From the NCBI GenBank assembly GCA_027625915.1, contig JANTQA010000032.1:3596001-3660000 (forward strand): 64,000 bases of DNA, given 5' to 3'. This document shows positions 1 to 11,215 of the stretch, one piece after another. Both the position numbers and the translations under genes were made by a program. The notes under the pieces were generated by a model that did no database searches, was not told the origin of the DNA, and saw nothing but the letters and a program-made list of their open reading frames with translations. The stretch comes from Anaeramoeba flamelloides (taxonomy: Eukaryota; Metamonada; Anaeramoebidae). Position 1 is the stretch's first letter; every line of letters starts with the position of its first letter.

Positions 1-253
1 TATAAGAAAGGTGTTCTTTTTAAAAGACCAACAATCAAATCATAACGTTAGAATTTCGTTTTAAAATAAAATGATCCTTTTTTAGGTTGAAGAAATTTCT
101 TTGATTTAAGTTAACTGAATGAAGAAATAATAAAACGCATTCGTTAAATAACTGTTGTTTGGGTTAGACTTGAAGGAGATTGTCAAAACTCAATCATTTT
201 TTATTTTCATTTTTTTAACACAACTTTTTTTGTATTCTTTTAATTTAATTTTA
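1..253. other. Upstream flank of PTPA
   Basis: AT-rich sequence with no coding pattern. The frame of the first PTPA exon stays open upstream of 254 without an ATG, so a 5' UTR or part of an upstream intron is the likeliest content. Confidence 0.4.
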
Positions 254-1915
254 ATGGAATCTAACATCCCAACCAAAAAGATTAAAAGTTCAGAGGATTT
301 AAAATTTTGGTTTACGTCTGATGCTTATTACTATTTAACGCAGTGGATTCGACTTTTAAGTATCAAAATCAAAGATCTAAAAAATACAGAAGAATGCAAA
401 ATTTCTGATACAGTGCAAAATATTCTCAATATCCTTGATCAACTTTCCAATTTGATCGACGAAACGCCACCAGACAACCAACCAACAAGGTTTGGAAATA
501 AAGCTTATCGAACTTGGACAAACAAGCTTTTAGAGGTATTTTATTTTTTATTTTTTTATTTCAATTTCCATCATTTGATTTTTTAATTTCCTTAAGACCT
601 TTCATCCAATAAAAAAAATAACAAGACCCAAAATACATAAAAAAAAAACCAGTCTTGTCCTTGCTGTTTTCAAAAAGTAAGAACTAAAAGTTTTAAAAGG
701 TATTGTTCAGACTGTTCGGATCACTCTTTTTAAGTCTTTTGATCGATACATTTAATAACTTTTGATACACAGATTTTTAGAATGGAAGCCTTTTTCTTTA
801 AAAATTAAAGTATTAATCAACCAAAAATTTACAACACTGTTTGCTTATAAATTCAAGTTAAATCCAAAACAAAATTGTAAAACTTCAACATTTACACTTG
901 ATTAAATTTTGATCGAATACTGAAAAAAAAAAAAAAAAAAAAAGATCGAGTGAAAAATGAATACTTTTTGTAAAAACAAAAATAAAAACAAAAACCAAAA
1001 TGATTGTAAAAAACAGACTTAAAATATTTTTTCCGAAAAAAAGTCCCAAAAATCATTTGCGGTGTTATTCAAAAAGCCTTTTTTTAATTTTTCATTTTGT
1101 TTTTTCTTATTCACTCAAAGAAACTTTTTTTACTTTTTCTTTTCATTTACGAAACAACAAAACTTCTGTTTTTTGTTTTTTTTTTACCTTAATTTTTTGT
1201 ATTATCGAATTTAAAACAAAAGAAATCCGAACAAATTATAACCACATTTTTACCGGAAAAACACTCGGACTACAACTCTGAATTGGGGGTATATTTTTTA
1301 GACTCGTTTGGTAACTCAAGAAGAATTGATTATGGATCTGGGCATGAAATCAATTTTGTCTGCTTTCTGTTTTGCTTTTACAAATTAGGCGTCGTCACAG
1401 ATGAGGATCTTCCAGCGCTGATCCTGAAAGTGTTTGCAAAATATTTGCAGGTTGCGAGAAAATTGCAAACAGTCTACAATTTGGAACCAGCAGGATCGCA
1501 TGGTGTTTGGGGTTTGGACGATTTCCAATTTTTGCCATATTACTTTGGTGCATCTCAATTGATTGGCCACAAGACATTAACCCCTTCGTCTATCCACGAC
1601 AAAAGGCTTCTCAAAGACCACTCAGGCGAATATTTATATTTTAGAGCAATCGAGTATATACATCAAATTAAAACTGGCCCATTTTTTGAGCATAGCCCAA
1701 TATTAAACGAGATTAGTAATGTAGCTACCTGGAGTAAAGTAAATAGTGGGTTATATAAAATGTATCTTGATGAAGTTTTATCCAAATACCCTATTGTTCA
1801 ACATTGCTATTTTGGTAAATTATTGCCTTTTACTGATGAAATTCGTAAAAAAAGAGAAAAAAAATTCAAAGAATCTCGAAAAATGAAGAAAAAAATAACA
1901 AAAAAAGAAAAATAA
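254..1915 (+). CDS. PTPA: Serine/threonine-protein phosphatase 2A activator (PTPA / PPP2R4 family)
   Basis: PTPA is a conserved cytosolic/nuclear peptidyl-prolyl isomerase-like chaperone that activates the PP2A catalytic subunit. Two exons are inferred: 254-535 and 1223-1915, with a 687-nt GT-AG intron (donor GAG|GTATTT, acceptor AAAAG|AAATCC). The joined protein is 324 aa, the usual family length. Diagnostic blocks are FGNKAYRTW (about residues 80-88), SFGNSRRIDYGSGHE (122-136), EPAGSHGVWGLDDFQFLP (182-199) and a later KTGPFFEHSP. The junction stretch aligns without gaps to the human family pattern, which fixes the splice phase. The ATG at 254 is the first in frame before the conserved helix; the frame runs open further upstream, but only into T-rich, intron-like sequence. 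The C-terminus is a Lys-rich tail. The intron holds an A-tract near 929-949 and no gene. Confidence 0.93.
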
Positions 1916-2009
1916 TTTTTAATTTTTCGAGTAAAATATTTACCATCAAAATAAATAACAAAAAATAGTTATATTTTTTTTACTTTTGAATTTATAAAAT
2001 TAAATTTGG

Positions 2010-2790
2010 ATTGCTGGTAGATTCTTAAAGTAGTACTGAGAATTTAAAATAAAGTTGGTAAGACTTTCCAAAACATTTTTTCAAAATCTTTTGAGGCTTT
2101 ATTTTCTTAAGGTATTATCTTCTGCCTTGGGGAGGGGTCGATAATTAAATTATGCTACTATTGAATGTAAATGATATTAGTATCCAATGTTTCAACTGTC
2201 TCTAAAAAATTCGATCAGTCAAGTAGTATAATATGTACTAAACGTTGATTCTCATCAATTAAAAATGAAATACATATTAGTAAAAAAATTGAAGGATTTC
2301 AGAAAAAATCTGCATTTTGGGACAAATTTAATGGTTTGTTGATCAATATTCAGACTTTTAAGTTGAAAAATATCTTGCTTACATTTTTCTTGAAATAGAG
2401 ATTAATAGTTAAAAGATTCAATTTTTCTTAAAAAAATTAAAGAATTAAACAAGAGATTATTTTGATAAGTTATTTCTGAAACATTACAAAGATATTGAAA
2501 ATACAACTAGTTTTATAAAAACGAAACCAAAGTTATCAGTATTTGGGTTTTTAGGTTAATGGTTATTGACTTGATCTATGATCAAAAAAAAAAAAAAATC
2601 TAATATCCCAAAATTACTTTAAAAATTGGAAAAAAATTTACAAACACTATAAAATAAACAACACTTCAAAAATTGTTGAATCACCTGAAATATTAAATTG
2701 TATATATATATATATATATTCGTTTGTATTCAATAACAACGACTTATAATTCAATCTCATTAATAACTCACTTTTAAAGTATTAAATATA
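2010..2790. repeat. Family F dispersed repeat, probable decayed foldback
   Basis: The segment around 2150-2230, containing TTGAATGTAAATGATATTAG and CTCTAAAAAATTCGAT, recurs at 43920-44040 and, inverted, at 44570-44710. A weaker inverted partner (TGTATTCAATAACAACG) sits near 2725-2745, suggesting this copy was also a foldback before it decayed. No coding capacity. Boundaries are approximate. Confidence 0.5.
2698..2720. repeat. (TA)n microsatellite
   Basis: Uninterrupted alternating TA run in intergenic DNA. Confidence 0.95.
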
Positions 2791-3050
2791 TCTAAATCTA
2801 TAAAAAAGTAATATTTAAAAAAAAAAAAAAAAATATAACGAAAAAATTAGTGATCGCAATTTTTGAAAAGAGCAAGAGGTTTCTTTATTCCTGAAATTTA
2901 ACTAAAAAAAGATTATTAAGATTTTTTTTCTAAGATTAAATTCATTGCAAAAACATAACAGTTCTCAAATTTATTAAATATTATTGTCATATTCTATGAT
3001 CTTTTTTTTCCTTGTTATCTTTTCTAAAAAAAAGTATCAAAAAAAAGACA

Positions 3051-3052
<2 letters not shown>

Positions 3053-3081
<29 letters not shown>
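3053..3081. repeat. Poly(A) tract, about 29 bp
   Basis: Uninterrupted A run followed by A-rich sequence. It sits outside any recognised gene, so nothing marks it as a retrocopy tail. Confidence 0.95.
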
Positions 3082-3083
<2 letters not shown>

Positions 3084-3448
3084 AGAAAACGAAAAATAAA
3101 AATTTTATAAAATAAAAATTTAAAAAAGAAAAAGGAAAAATCAAAAAAAAAAAAAATGAAAAACAAAAACATAAATTTGTTAAAATCAGAAAAAATGATT
3201 CTGAATCTAAAAATTGAATATTATTTTTGATAAGAACATAGTATAAAACCACGCCAAATAGCTACTAATAATCATATAAATTGTGCCAATATTTTTTAAA
3301 AAATAGTTGATAACCAAATCCATATTTAAGTTTAAAAAATTGAATTAATTTTAATTAAAAATAATTTGACGAAAATTATTCAAAAAATGAGTTATTTTTT
3401 CTTTTATAGCATTATTACTACTTTAAATGTATTTTAAAAAAGTCTTTA

Positions 3449-3645
3449 CATCCAGTTCCACTTTTAAGGCACAAACTTCAACGAATTTTAAAGTACAATA
3501 AAAATCTCAAATTTAGGCACAAAATTTTGGATTTTAGTAAAATAATTTGTAAAAAAAAAAATTCCAAAAAAATGTACCTTCATTTGAGATTTTTTTATTC
3601 TTTAAATTTGGTTGAAATTTTGTGTCTTAAAAGTGAAACTGGCGG
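3449..3645. mobile_element. Family A palindromic MITE, copy 1
   Basis: A non-coding element of about 197 bp, almost entirely inverted repeat. The left arm contains CACTTTTAAGGCACAAACTT and the right arm TGTGTCTTAAAAGTGAAACT. It is flanked by TA on both sides (3447-3448 and 3646-3647). Two further copies lie at 53677-53872 and 61091-61284. TA flanks and CA-type termini fit a Tc1/mariner-mobilised MITE. It carries no transposase. Confidence 0.8.
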
Positions 3646-4348
3646 TATAGGAGTTTCTATTTTTTGAGTTTTTTATAAAAATTATTATTGTGAGTTTTCA
3701 CTAAAATAATGCAAGACTTTTTGAAAAACAAAAACATCATTTTTTCAAAATTTTCCAAGGCAAAATTGACTTTTAGTTAATGAAGGTTTTGACAATTTAT
3801 TGATTATCTTATGTTTTTCTAATATTAAATTTAAGATTAAATTAAATCAGGAAAGTTAAGAAATTTTATTATAAACTATTTTCTCTTCTCTATTTTCTCT
3901 GATTATTTTTAAAATTCCTATTTATTTTATTTTTTTTTTAAGAAAAAACGGAGAATAAATTGTTAAATTGCATTTCGGGTAGATCGGTAATAGTTTAATT
4001 AACCCATGTCAAAACAAAAATCAAAAGTTTCGTCTTGTATATTTTTACTCAGTTTTATTTACAATAAATGGGTATAGATCAATATTTTTCTCAAATTATA
4101 AAACTTTTCGCCTTTTTATAGCTTTTAATTTTTTTATTTTTTATTTTAGAAGGCAAGCTTTATATTTTAAAATTATGGAAATAAAAAAAAATAATACATA
4201 AAAATCAATTTTTAAGAATTAAAATAGTCAAAAATAAAAGTTAATTGAGCCTTTTCTCTTTTTTATATTAAAGAATGTACCAATATCTAAATATTCAATA
4301 TAAAGAAAACAAGATACATGCTCTTACAATACATCTAAAATGTTTTAC

Positions 4349-4865
4349 TGTCAGAAAGTGTTTGTTGTAGCGAAAGAATTGTATGTTTATAAAGTGTTTG
4401 AATCAATATTAGAAGAAAAATTTATTTTGGAATTTTCAAAAGTGTAATCATTTTTTTAACATTTTTTTTCTCATTTCACTATTTTTTTGTTTTTTTTTTC
4501 GATAATATACTTCATTTAGAAATTTTTTTCATTGTAAAATTTATAGCCACTGGGTAAAACTATGTCGTTTAAATGTTATTTATAAATTAAAAAATGATTG
4601 TAGAGTAATATAATTTATTTTTATTAGTGTTTTATTGGATCTTCAATTGGAGATCAAAAAGAACAGTGTTGTTTTTCTCAAATGTAGCACAAATAATTTT
4701 AGTTTTTCTATTTTTGAAGAAAATCTCTGGGCTCTTCAGTTTTATTTCAAGTAGATATCGAGTATTCTTTGAAGTGTATTATTCTGTTTAATTCTTATTT
4801 GTTCTTCTAAGGTCAATTGTAAAAAATAATTTTTATTGGAAAAAAATGCTGATATTCGGTGACTG
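4349..4865. mobile_element. Family G element, copy 1 (uninterrupted)
   Basis: About 515 bp, homologous along its length to 48366-49037. A shared landmark is GAAGAAAAATTT followed by ATTTTGGAA, then a long T-rich core and ATCTCTGG / ATTTGGGC-type sequence near the end. The second copy shows short inverted ends (CAGTCAAAG / CTTTGACCG). This copy lacks the family B insertion present in the second, so it is the empty-site reference. A partial third copy lies near 28465-28720. Confidence 0.65.
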
Positions 4866-5449
4866 TAATAAAGTTAAGTAAATTTTTTTAAATCAGTACC
4901 ATTAAAATTATAGCTTAAAATAGTATCAAGATGTGTAAAATATTATCTAGTCAGGTGATTTTTGACAACAATATCTATATATCAATGAAAAGGTAGTTTC
5001 CCGGAGAGATCCTCTACCCACCGAAATAATAGTCATTTTATATTGTAAATAATAAAACACTGTTTCATGAGTGTAATAATGTTAGAGATTAATCTTATTT
5101 TTAATCATAATCGAGGGGCTAGAATAAAAATAAAACCAAACAACTTGACTGAGTATTTTAACAATTATCAGAAAAAATGAACGAACAGTAAAAGGAAATT
5201 TATCAGAAAAACATAAAAAAAAAAAAAAAAAAAAAATGTATCTGGGATTATTTAGATATTTAAGAAAAAAAAAAAACTTCCGAAAACCATTTAAAGTGAT
5301 TCAACATCATGAAAAAAATGTTTACAATTAAATTTACAAGAATATACTATTGGGTTGTTATTAACTTTAAGTTTAAATTTTTAAAATTCAACATCAAGTA
5401 CGGGTGTTTAATATGTTCGAATTGTTATTTTGGGTTCTACAAATCAACA

Positions 5450-6080
5450 ATTAGTACCCATTCACTATGAACGTTGTAAATATTTATTATTATTAATGGT
5501 ATGATATGAATTATATAGTGTGGCATTTGTGTAACAAATTTTTATAAAATTCAAAGTACTTCTTAATATGGGAGGTTCTAAATAAATTCTTCAGAATACA
5601 CATTACAAATAAAACCGTAATTTCATCTTGTTTAAGGTGAATATGATCATTGATCCAAAAATTAAAAAAAATTATTTTATAAATAACTGTCTGTTACTTG
5701 GTTTTTAGATTTTGTTTTTTGCTCAATTGAAAATACCCACTTAGCCACAAAGTTGTCAGGAAAAGTGGTATTGGTGAATGAAAATATTGAATTTCATCAG
5801 TTAATAATACAAAGGTGCTAATAACCAACTTAAATAGAAAATTAATTGAATAAATGTCTTTTTAGCAAAATTATTGAAAGGTTTGGTAAGTGAGAATTTT
5901 AAAGTCGAACAAAAAATATAAAAAAACTCCAAATAAACAAAATAATTATTTATAAAATAATTTATTTTAATTTGGGGATCAAAGATCATATTCACCTTAA
6001 CCAAGATGAAATTACCGTTTTATTTGTAATCTATCTGAAGGATTGTTTGGAATATACCTCCTTAAATTGATCGAATTTGC
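5450..6080. mobile_element. Foldback element, about 630 bp
   Basis: The arm at about 5550-5690 recurs inverted at about 5935-6080. Matching blocks include AAGGTGAATATGATC and TTACAAATAAAAC in the left arm with their reverse complements on the right. The spacer has no coding capacity; the 67-codon frame on the minus strand at 5801-6004 lies across spacer and arm and is rejected. Outer boundaries are uncertain. Confidence 0.7.
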
Positions 6081-6631
6081 TTTTTTATTTGTAAAATACT
6101 CTAAATGATTAATAATTTGTACAAAAGTCTGGTAATTATTTCAATGTAAGAAATTGGTTAAATTGGCCTAATAGATTCAATAATTACTCTGAGTCTATTT
6201 TCTATTTAACAATATTTTTTTTAACAACAATGGTAATGTGTAAAAAGATATTACGAACTATTAAGAAAGAAGTTATTAAGAAAAGTGGTTTGAAGTGGTA
6301 ATAACTAAAAAAAATTAAATCACAAGATCTGTAATTACTCTAAAAAGTGGTTTTACACTTCGTTAATTTAGGAAATTTGAAACAAGTTCAAAATTAAAAT
6401 AAAAAAAAAAAAAAAAAAACATAAAAAAATTAAAAAAGAAATTTTAAGACTGTATAAAATAAATTTATATTTTTTATTTGGTTGGCCAAGGCTGAGTAAA
6501 ATGAAATAATTTTTTTTTTTTTGGGATGGTGTCTTCTAGGATCAGGATAGTTTAAACACAGAAAAAATGAAAAGTCTATTTTTGTGTTCAAATTATGAAT
6601 AATAAAAAATATAAAAGAAATAAAATTTATC

Positions 6632-7363
6632 TTAGATAAATGGTTTCTTTTTGGTGAAAGTTGGTCTTCTTTCTTTGTTCTTTTTGGTTGCACGGTGGAT
6701 CAATGGGAATTTTAAGTTTGGATCATGAAATTGGAGTGTTTGTGGTCTTTTACATTCTTTGTCTTCAAGAACCTTGGTTTTGATGATTTGGATCGATTGG
6801 AATCTTGCTTTATGGTTACCTGCCATTTCATTGTACATTTGTTGGATGGCGCCTGTTAAAGTGACGTCTCGGTATTCTTTGTACATGTTGTGTTTTCCAG
6901 ATCTTGAGTTGTATCTTAACCAAATACCATAATTTTTGACTGTTTCGGGATCTTTTTCAAAAATCTTTTTTTTTTGTTTTTATTATTTTTTGGTTTTTGT
7001 TTGTGTGTGTTGTTGGTTGTGATATGGCAAAGAACAAAAAATAAAAAAAAATATAATAAAAAAAAAAAAAGCAAAAGGCAAATTAATAAAAAAAAATTCA
7101 AAATTTTTAAAAAGAGAATAAGAAGAAAATAAGAATCTACAAAGAAAGTGACTAAAATGGGTAGAAAGTCAAAAAGTAATTACCTCATCAACAGAAAGAA
7201 TTTCACCTTTAACTTTTTTAATTTTTACAAGTCTTTTTGTGAAATACCAAAAACGTGCTTTTGCTACAACACTGTTTGGTGCAAAAAGTTTCATTCTATA
7301 GATTTGTGGGTTTTGAACTTTTTTGGTAGGAATGGCTCTTCCAACAACTTGATAGTATCTCAT
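6632..7363 (-). CDS. RPL18A: 60S ribosomal protein eL20 (L18a), copy 1
   Basis: Structural protein of the large cytosolic ribosomal subunit. Exon 1 is 7363-7184 and exon 2 is 6964-6632, separated by a 219-nt GT-AG intron (donor GAG|GTAATT, acceptor AAG|ATTTTT). The joined protein is 170 aa, close to the human 176. Family blocks include YQVVGRAIPT near the N-terminus, RMKLFAPN, FWYFTKR, then across the junction GEILSVDE|IFEKDP, YGIWLRYNSRSGKHNMYKEY and FHDPNLKFPLIHR. The start ATG at 7363 gives MRYYQVVGR; a short upstream exon cannot be excluded because TTAG directly precedes the ATG. A second gene at 59511-60277 has exactly the same coding sequence (see findings). Confidence 0.95.
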
Positions 7364-7689
7364 TCTAATTAAATAAAATAATTTTAGAAAAAACAAAAAA
7401 ATGAGATCGATTCCTTTTAATTTGGTTAAGAAATTTTGATGAAAAAAAGATCATGTTTTTGTTTCTCTGGCTGTGATTTGGAAAATTAAGGGAATCATAT
7501 ATCCCTTCCTCTTCCCAAAAATGATTTAATATTCAAGTATAATTTAACTTCTGTAAACAATTTCCTCAATTATTTTCCCTTACAGGATTATTGACTTTGT
7601 TATTTTTATTTTAATTCAATAGGATTCTGTTTATTGACTTTAGTTTTGAAAAGTTGTATGAAAAGTTTGATCATTGTATTTTTCAATAA

Positions 7690-8780
7690 TTTTAGAAGTC
7701 AAAAAAATAGTGATACTGTTAAAAAAACCAATATAAGATTTTTAATTGTGGATATTAGGAAAATTTTTGTGTAATTTCATTCATAAAAATCTAAATCTTT
7801 TTTTAAAGAATAAAACTTTGAAAATTATAACTCTCCACTTAATTGAATGATGGTTAATTCAATAACACTTTTTCAAAGCAAAATTCAGTCAATCAAAACA
7901 CAAGATTAAAAATAGCATTTTACAAACTCTAGTAAACCTCTAGAAATATTTTATTGTTTTTTAAGTTAAGTAGAACCACTTGGGTTAAAAAACAATTAAA
8001 TGAATGACCTATAAACACCCCCGCTTTAAATAACTTTAGGTAGGTTTATTATTTGCTGTATAAAAAATTTGGTTATTTATAAAAAGGATTTGATTTTATA
8101 ATAAAAGAATATTAGACAACAAATTTCCTAATATTAACAATTTAAGAGGTGTTTCAATATTATTTTCATGTCTACTATTTTTTCCCTACTCTAACAGTTG
8201 TTATTTGGAACAATTTGAGAAAATATGCCATATCGATTTCTTGAGATGGTAATATTTATAGTGTCCAAAAGTAAAATATATTTTTCATTTTCGAAGGAAT
8301 GAATCAAATTACATGAGTATTTTTTGTATAAGTTTGAGGATCTTTTATAAAAAAAAAAAATTTAAAAAATTATATATAAAATTTTTGTTATTTGGGTATA
8401 TTATTAATAAATTGTATCTGAACCCAATAATAAACCTTTCTAAAGTTCAGTAAAATAAGATCTCTATAGAGTACTTATTTAATTGCTTGATAATCTAATT
8501 ATTCTCCTTATTTTTTTTTTTTAAAAATAGAGTTCCAGGGTTGTTTTGTATGAATTTGAAAAATTATATTTTTATTCTTATTTTTTTGACTGAATGAATA
8601 TTCCTTTGAAAAGGTGTTATTGAATTAACCATAATTCGAGTAAGTGGTGAGTTATAATTTTCAAATTTTTATTCTTAAAAAAAAAAATATTTTGATTTTT
8701 ATGAACGAAATTACACAACAAATTTCGAAAAATTAACCATTAAAAAACTTTTCATGGATTATTTAGATAATAGGTATTTT
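7690..8780. mobile_element. Large foldback element, about 1.1 kb
   Basis: The left arm (about 7740-8070) and right arm (about 8385-8740) are inverted copies. Examples: GTGTAATTTCATTCATAAAA versus the complement of TTTTATGAACGAAATTACAC, and ATGGTTAATTCAATAACAC versus GTGTTATTGAATTAACCAT. Matching continues inward to AGGTTTATTATT-type blocks. There is no open frame of note in the spacer. It may be a non-autonomous transposon with very long terminal inverted repeats. Confidence 0.75.
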
Positions 8781-9056
8781 TTTCAATACTAAACTGTTAA
8801 ATTTGGAAACCCTGGAATTTTGAAAACCGATGAATTTATTTTTACTGATCAACTGAAAATATTAATAAAAAAAAGTTAATTTTATCACCTTTTAAAAGAT
8901 AAATATCTACTTTATCTCTCAAGTATTTTAACTTTTTATTATAACCCAAATCTGAATTAAATACATTTAAAAAAATAAATATATTATCACATCGATGCTA
9001 TTTTAAACCCTTTCTTATAAACTTGATGAAATTAAGGCATATATTGGATGCTAATG

Positions 9057-9058
<2 letters not shown>

Positions 9059-9099
<41 letters not shown>
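9059..9099. repeat. (TA)n microsatellite, about 20 units
   Basis: Uninterrupted TA dinucleotide run. It produces an artificial Ile-Tyr repeat in an open frame on the minus strand, which is not a gene. Confidence 0.97.
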
Positions 9100-9102
<3 letters not shown>

Positions 9103-10299
9103 CCTAATTACCCCCCTTCTCTCGATAAAAATAAAGATAACAAATACAATACATTTTAAATCTAAAATTTTAATAAATTTATAAGTTAAACAACTTAAGA
9201 AGATTAAACACCCGTTCATTAGATTTAAAAAGAAAGTAATTATCTGAATAGATCTTGTCTAATCAATTGATGATTTATAAAAGGAAAAATAATATAAATG
9301 AATTTCAATTCTCTGCCCCTATCTGAATTAATTTTGAAGATTTGTGATTTTTTAATTTCTACATTTTTGATAGTGATTAAATTGATAAAATTAAGAATAT
9401 CTACTGATTATCCTAATTATAATGGTTAATTTCTATTCAATAATTTAGTTATTTTTTGTTATTGTTTTACATTTTTTGGTAAAAAAACTAATAATTATTC
9501 ATATTTACATTTTCTTATAATATTTTTATTTTTTATTTAATTTTAGAAATAAGAAATTTTATTACAATAATAGTAATTCAAAGTGCAATACATTGATTTA
9601 AAATAATAAAAATCAAATAACGTTGTCAATATTTTGAGTAAAGAAATAAATACAAAAATACATCACTGGGAAATTTTCATTTTTTTTTATTTAAATTTTT
9701 AATAAAAAATAAATCAAAAGATAAATGAAATTCATTTCTTTCAGTCAAAATTAATAGTTTAATCTCAAAAATTTTTGTAAAATATTATTTAAGGAAGATA
9801 AAATACTTGAAAAGCAAAAAAAAATAAATTGTAAAATAATTTCATTTATTAGATTGGGATTAAACAAATATTTTTTTTTTATTAGATAAATAACCAGCTC
9901 TAAAATTTAAATATAAAATAAAAAAATAACTTTTATATATTATTGAAAGATGATAAAATAATCTTCATAAAATATTTTTTTATTGAGTTTTATTATTAGT
10001 AAAAATTTGAAAAATATATTTTTAAAATTTGAATTTTCCAATCAAAATTAATACAGATCTTGGAAAATAATTTTTGATATATTGTCTTAAATTCAATAAT
10101 ATTCGTTATTTTATTATAGGTTTTAAAAAGTAAAAAATTAAAAAATAGTAAAAATTAAATAAAAAAATCAATTATTAATCGGCTTGAACCATTTTCCAAA
10201 TCATAAAATTTGAGAAAATAATTCTTATTAAAAAAATTTCTAACTTTTTACAATGTAAAAAAAATATTTTTTTTTTAATTATTTCGAATAATATATATA

Positions 10300-11215
10300 A
10301 ACTAAAATTCGAAATTTTTAGCACGGTTAAAACAGTTCAAACACCCATAATAATATAATTTCATTCAAATTGGTTATGAATTTTGATTTTTGGAATATAT
10401 CAAAAACATTGTTTAATCTTTTAGTTTTTTGTTTTCTTTTTATTTTTTGAATTGCGCTACCTATTTTGTCCCATCAAAAATATTCAAAGTTCTCATATTA
10501 GGTATACGTTGACTATTTTAAAACCATGAATCTCAAATAAAATTATTCAAGGATATCTAATGATTTGATCGATCAATAATTGTTTATATAATTTTTACAA
10601 ATTAACCAATAATTTTTTTTTTGTTTGCTTTCTCTAAAATTGTTAAGACACCATATAATTTATTAAAATTAATAATAATTTATTATTTATTGTACTAAAC
10701 ACCATTCAAATTATTTGGACACACCAAAAATCAAAAATAGGCAAAAAAAACCCAATTTATTGTATTTTTCCAAACCTAATATAAAAAAACATTTAAGGAA
10801 CCCAGTATTAGTGTTTTAATAAGTAATCATTTTCACCCCAATTAAAGAAAAAAATATAAAAGTCAAAAATAAAAAAATGGGTGTCCAAAATAATGAAACG
10901 AGTGGAACAAAAAATGTATTGGTAAATTTGTTACAATTTCACCAACAAATAATGATCGATCAAATGAAAAGATACCATCAACCAATTGTATGTTATTTTT
11001 CCAATTTAACAAACTCAACACTAAACTTCTATCAACCATTGAAAAAAAATTTCAGATCTAACGAAACAGATTACGTAACTTGTAAAAAGGGAAATGAAAA
11101 CAAAACAAAAAGACAAAAAATGAAATAGTTTGTTAAATCAAAATTCTTTCCAAATTAAATGTAAAGTACGGCATTGATATTCTTTCCACTGTTTAAACTG
11201 TGTCCAAATTTTTGG
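10300..11215. mobile_element. Family E foldback element
   Basis: About 0.9 kb with diverged inverted arms. The left end carries GCACGGTTAAAACAGTT and the right end AACTGTGTCCAAATTT (inverted). Further in, ATGATTTGATCGATCAAT on the left pairs with GATCGATCAAATGAAAAG on the right. The 83-codon frame at 10877-11128 lies in the right arm. A single-arm relative is at about 45430-45790, encoding a similar but diverged short frame. I treat both frames as element sequence, not genes. Confidence 0.6.

Larger units (their letters stand above)
1916..6631. other. Intergenic region rich in inverted-repeat elements
   Basis: No convincing exon was found. The stretch holds an imperfect family F element (about 2010-2790), a (TA)n tract, an A-tract, a family A MITE (3449-3645), a family G element (about 4349-4865) and a foldback (about 5450-6080), each listed separately. 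Short open frames here are Phe/Lys/Ile-rich and are composition artefacts. Confidence 0.6.

Noticed and set aside
1000..1281. Plus-strand 93-codon open frame
   Set aside because: Lies mostly in the PTPA intron in a different frame; Phe/Lys composition artefact.
4985..5030. GC-richer hairpin-like segment GGTAGTTTCCCGG...CTACC
   Set aside because: Looked at as a possible tRNA or snRNA; no A/B boxes, no cloverleaf, no recognisable snRNA motif.
8998..9219. Minus-strand frame with Ile-Tyr repeat
   Set aside because: Translation of the (TA)n microsatellite.
10877..11128. 83-codon open frame beginning ATGGGTGTCC
   Set aside because: Falls in the right arm of the family E foldback and has a repeat relative at 45449-45640; no known domain.
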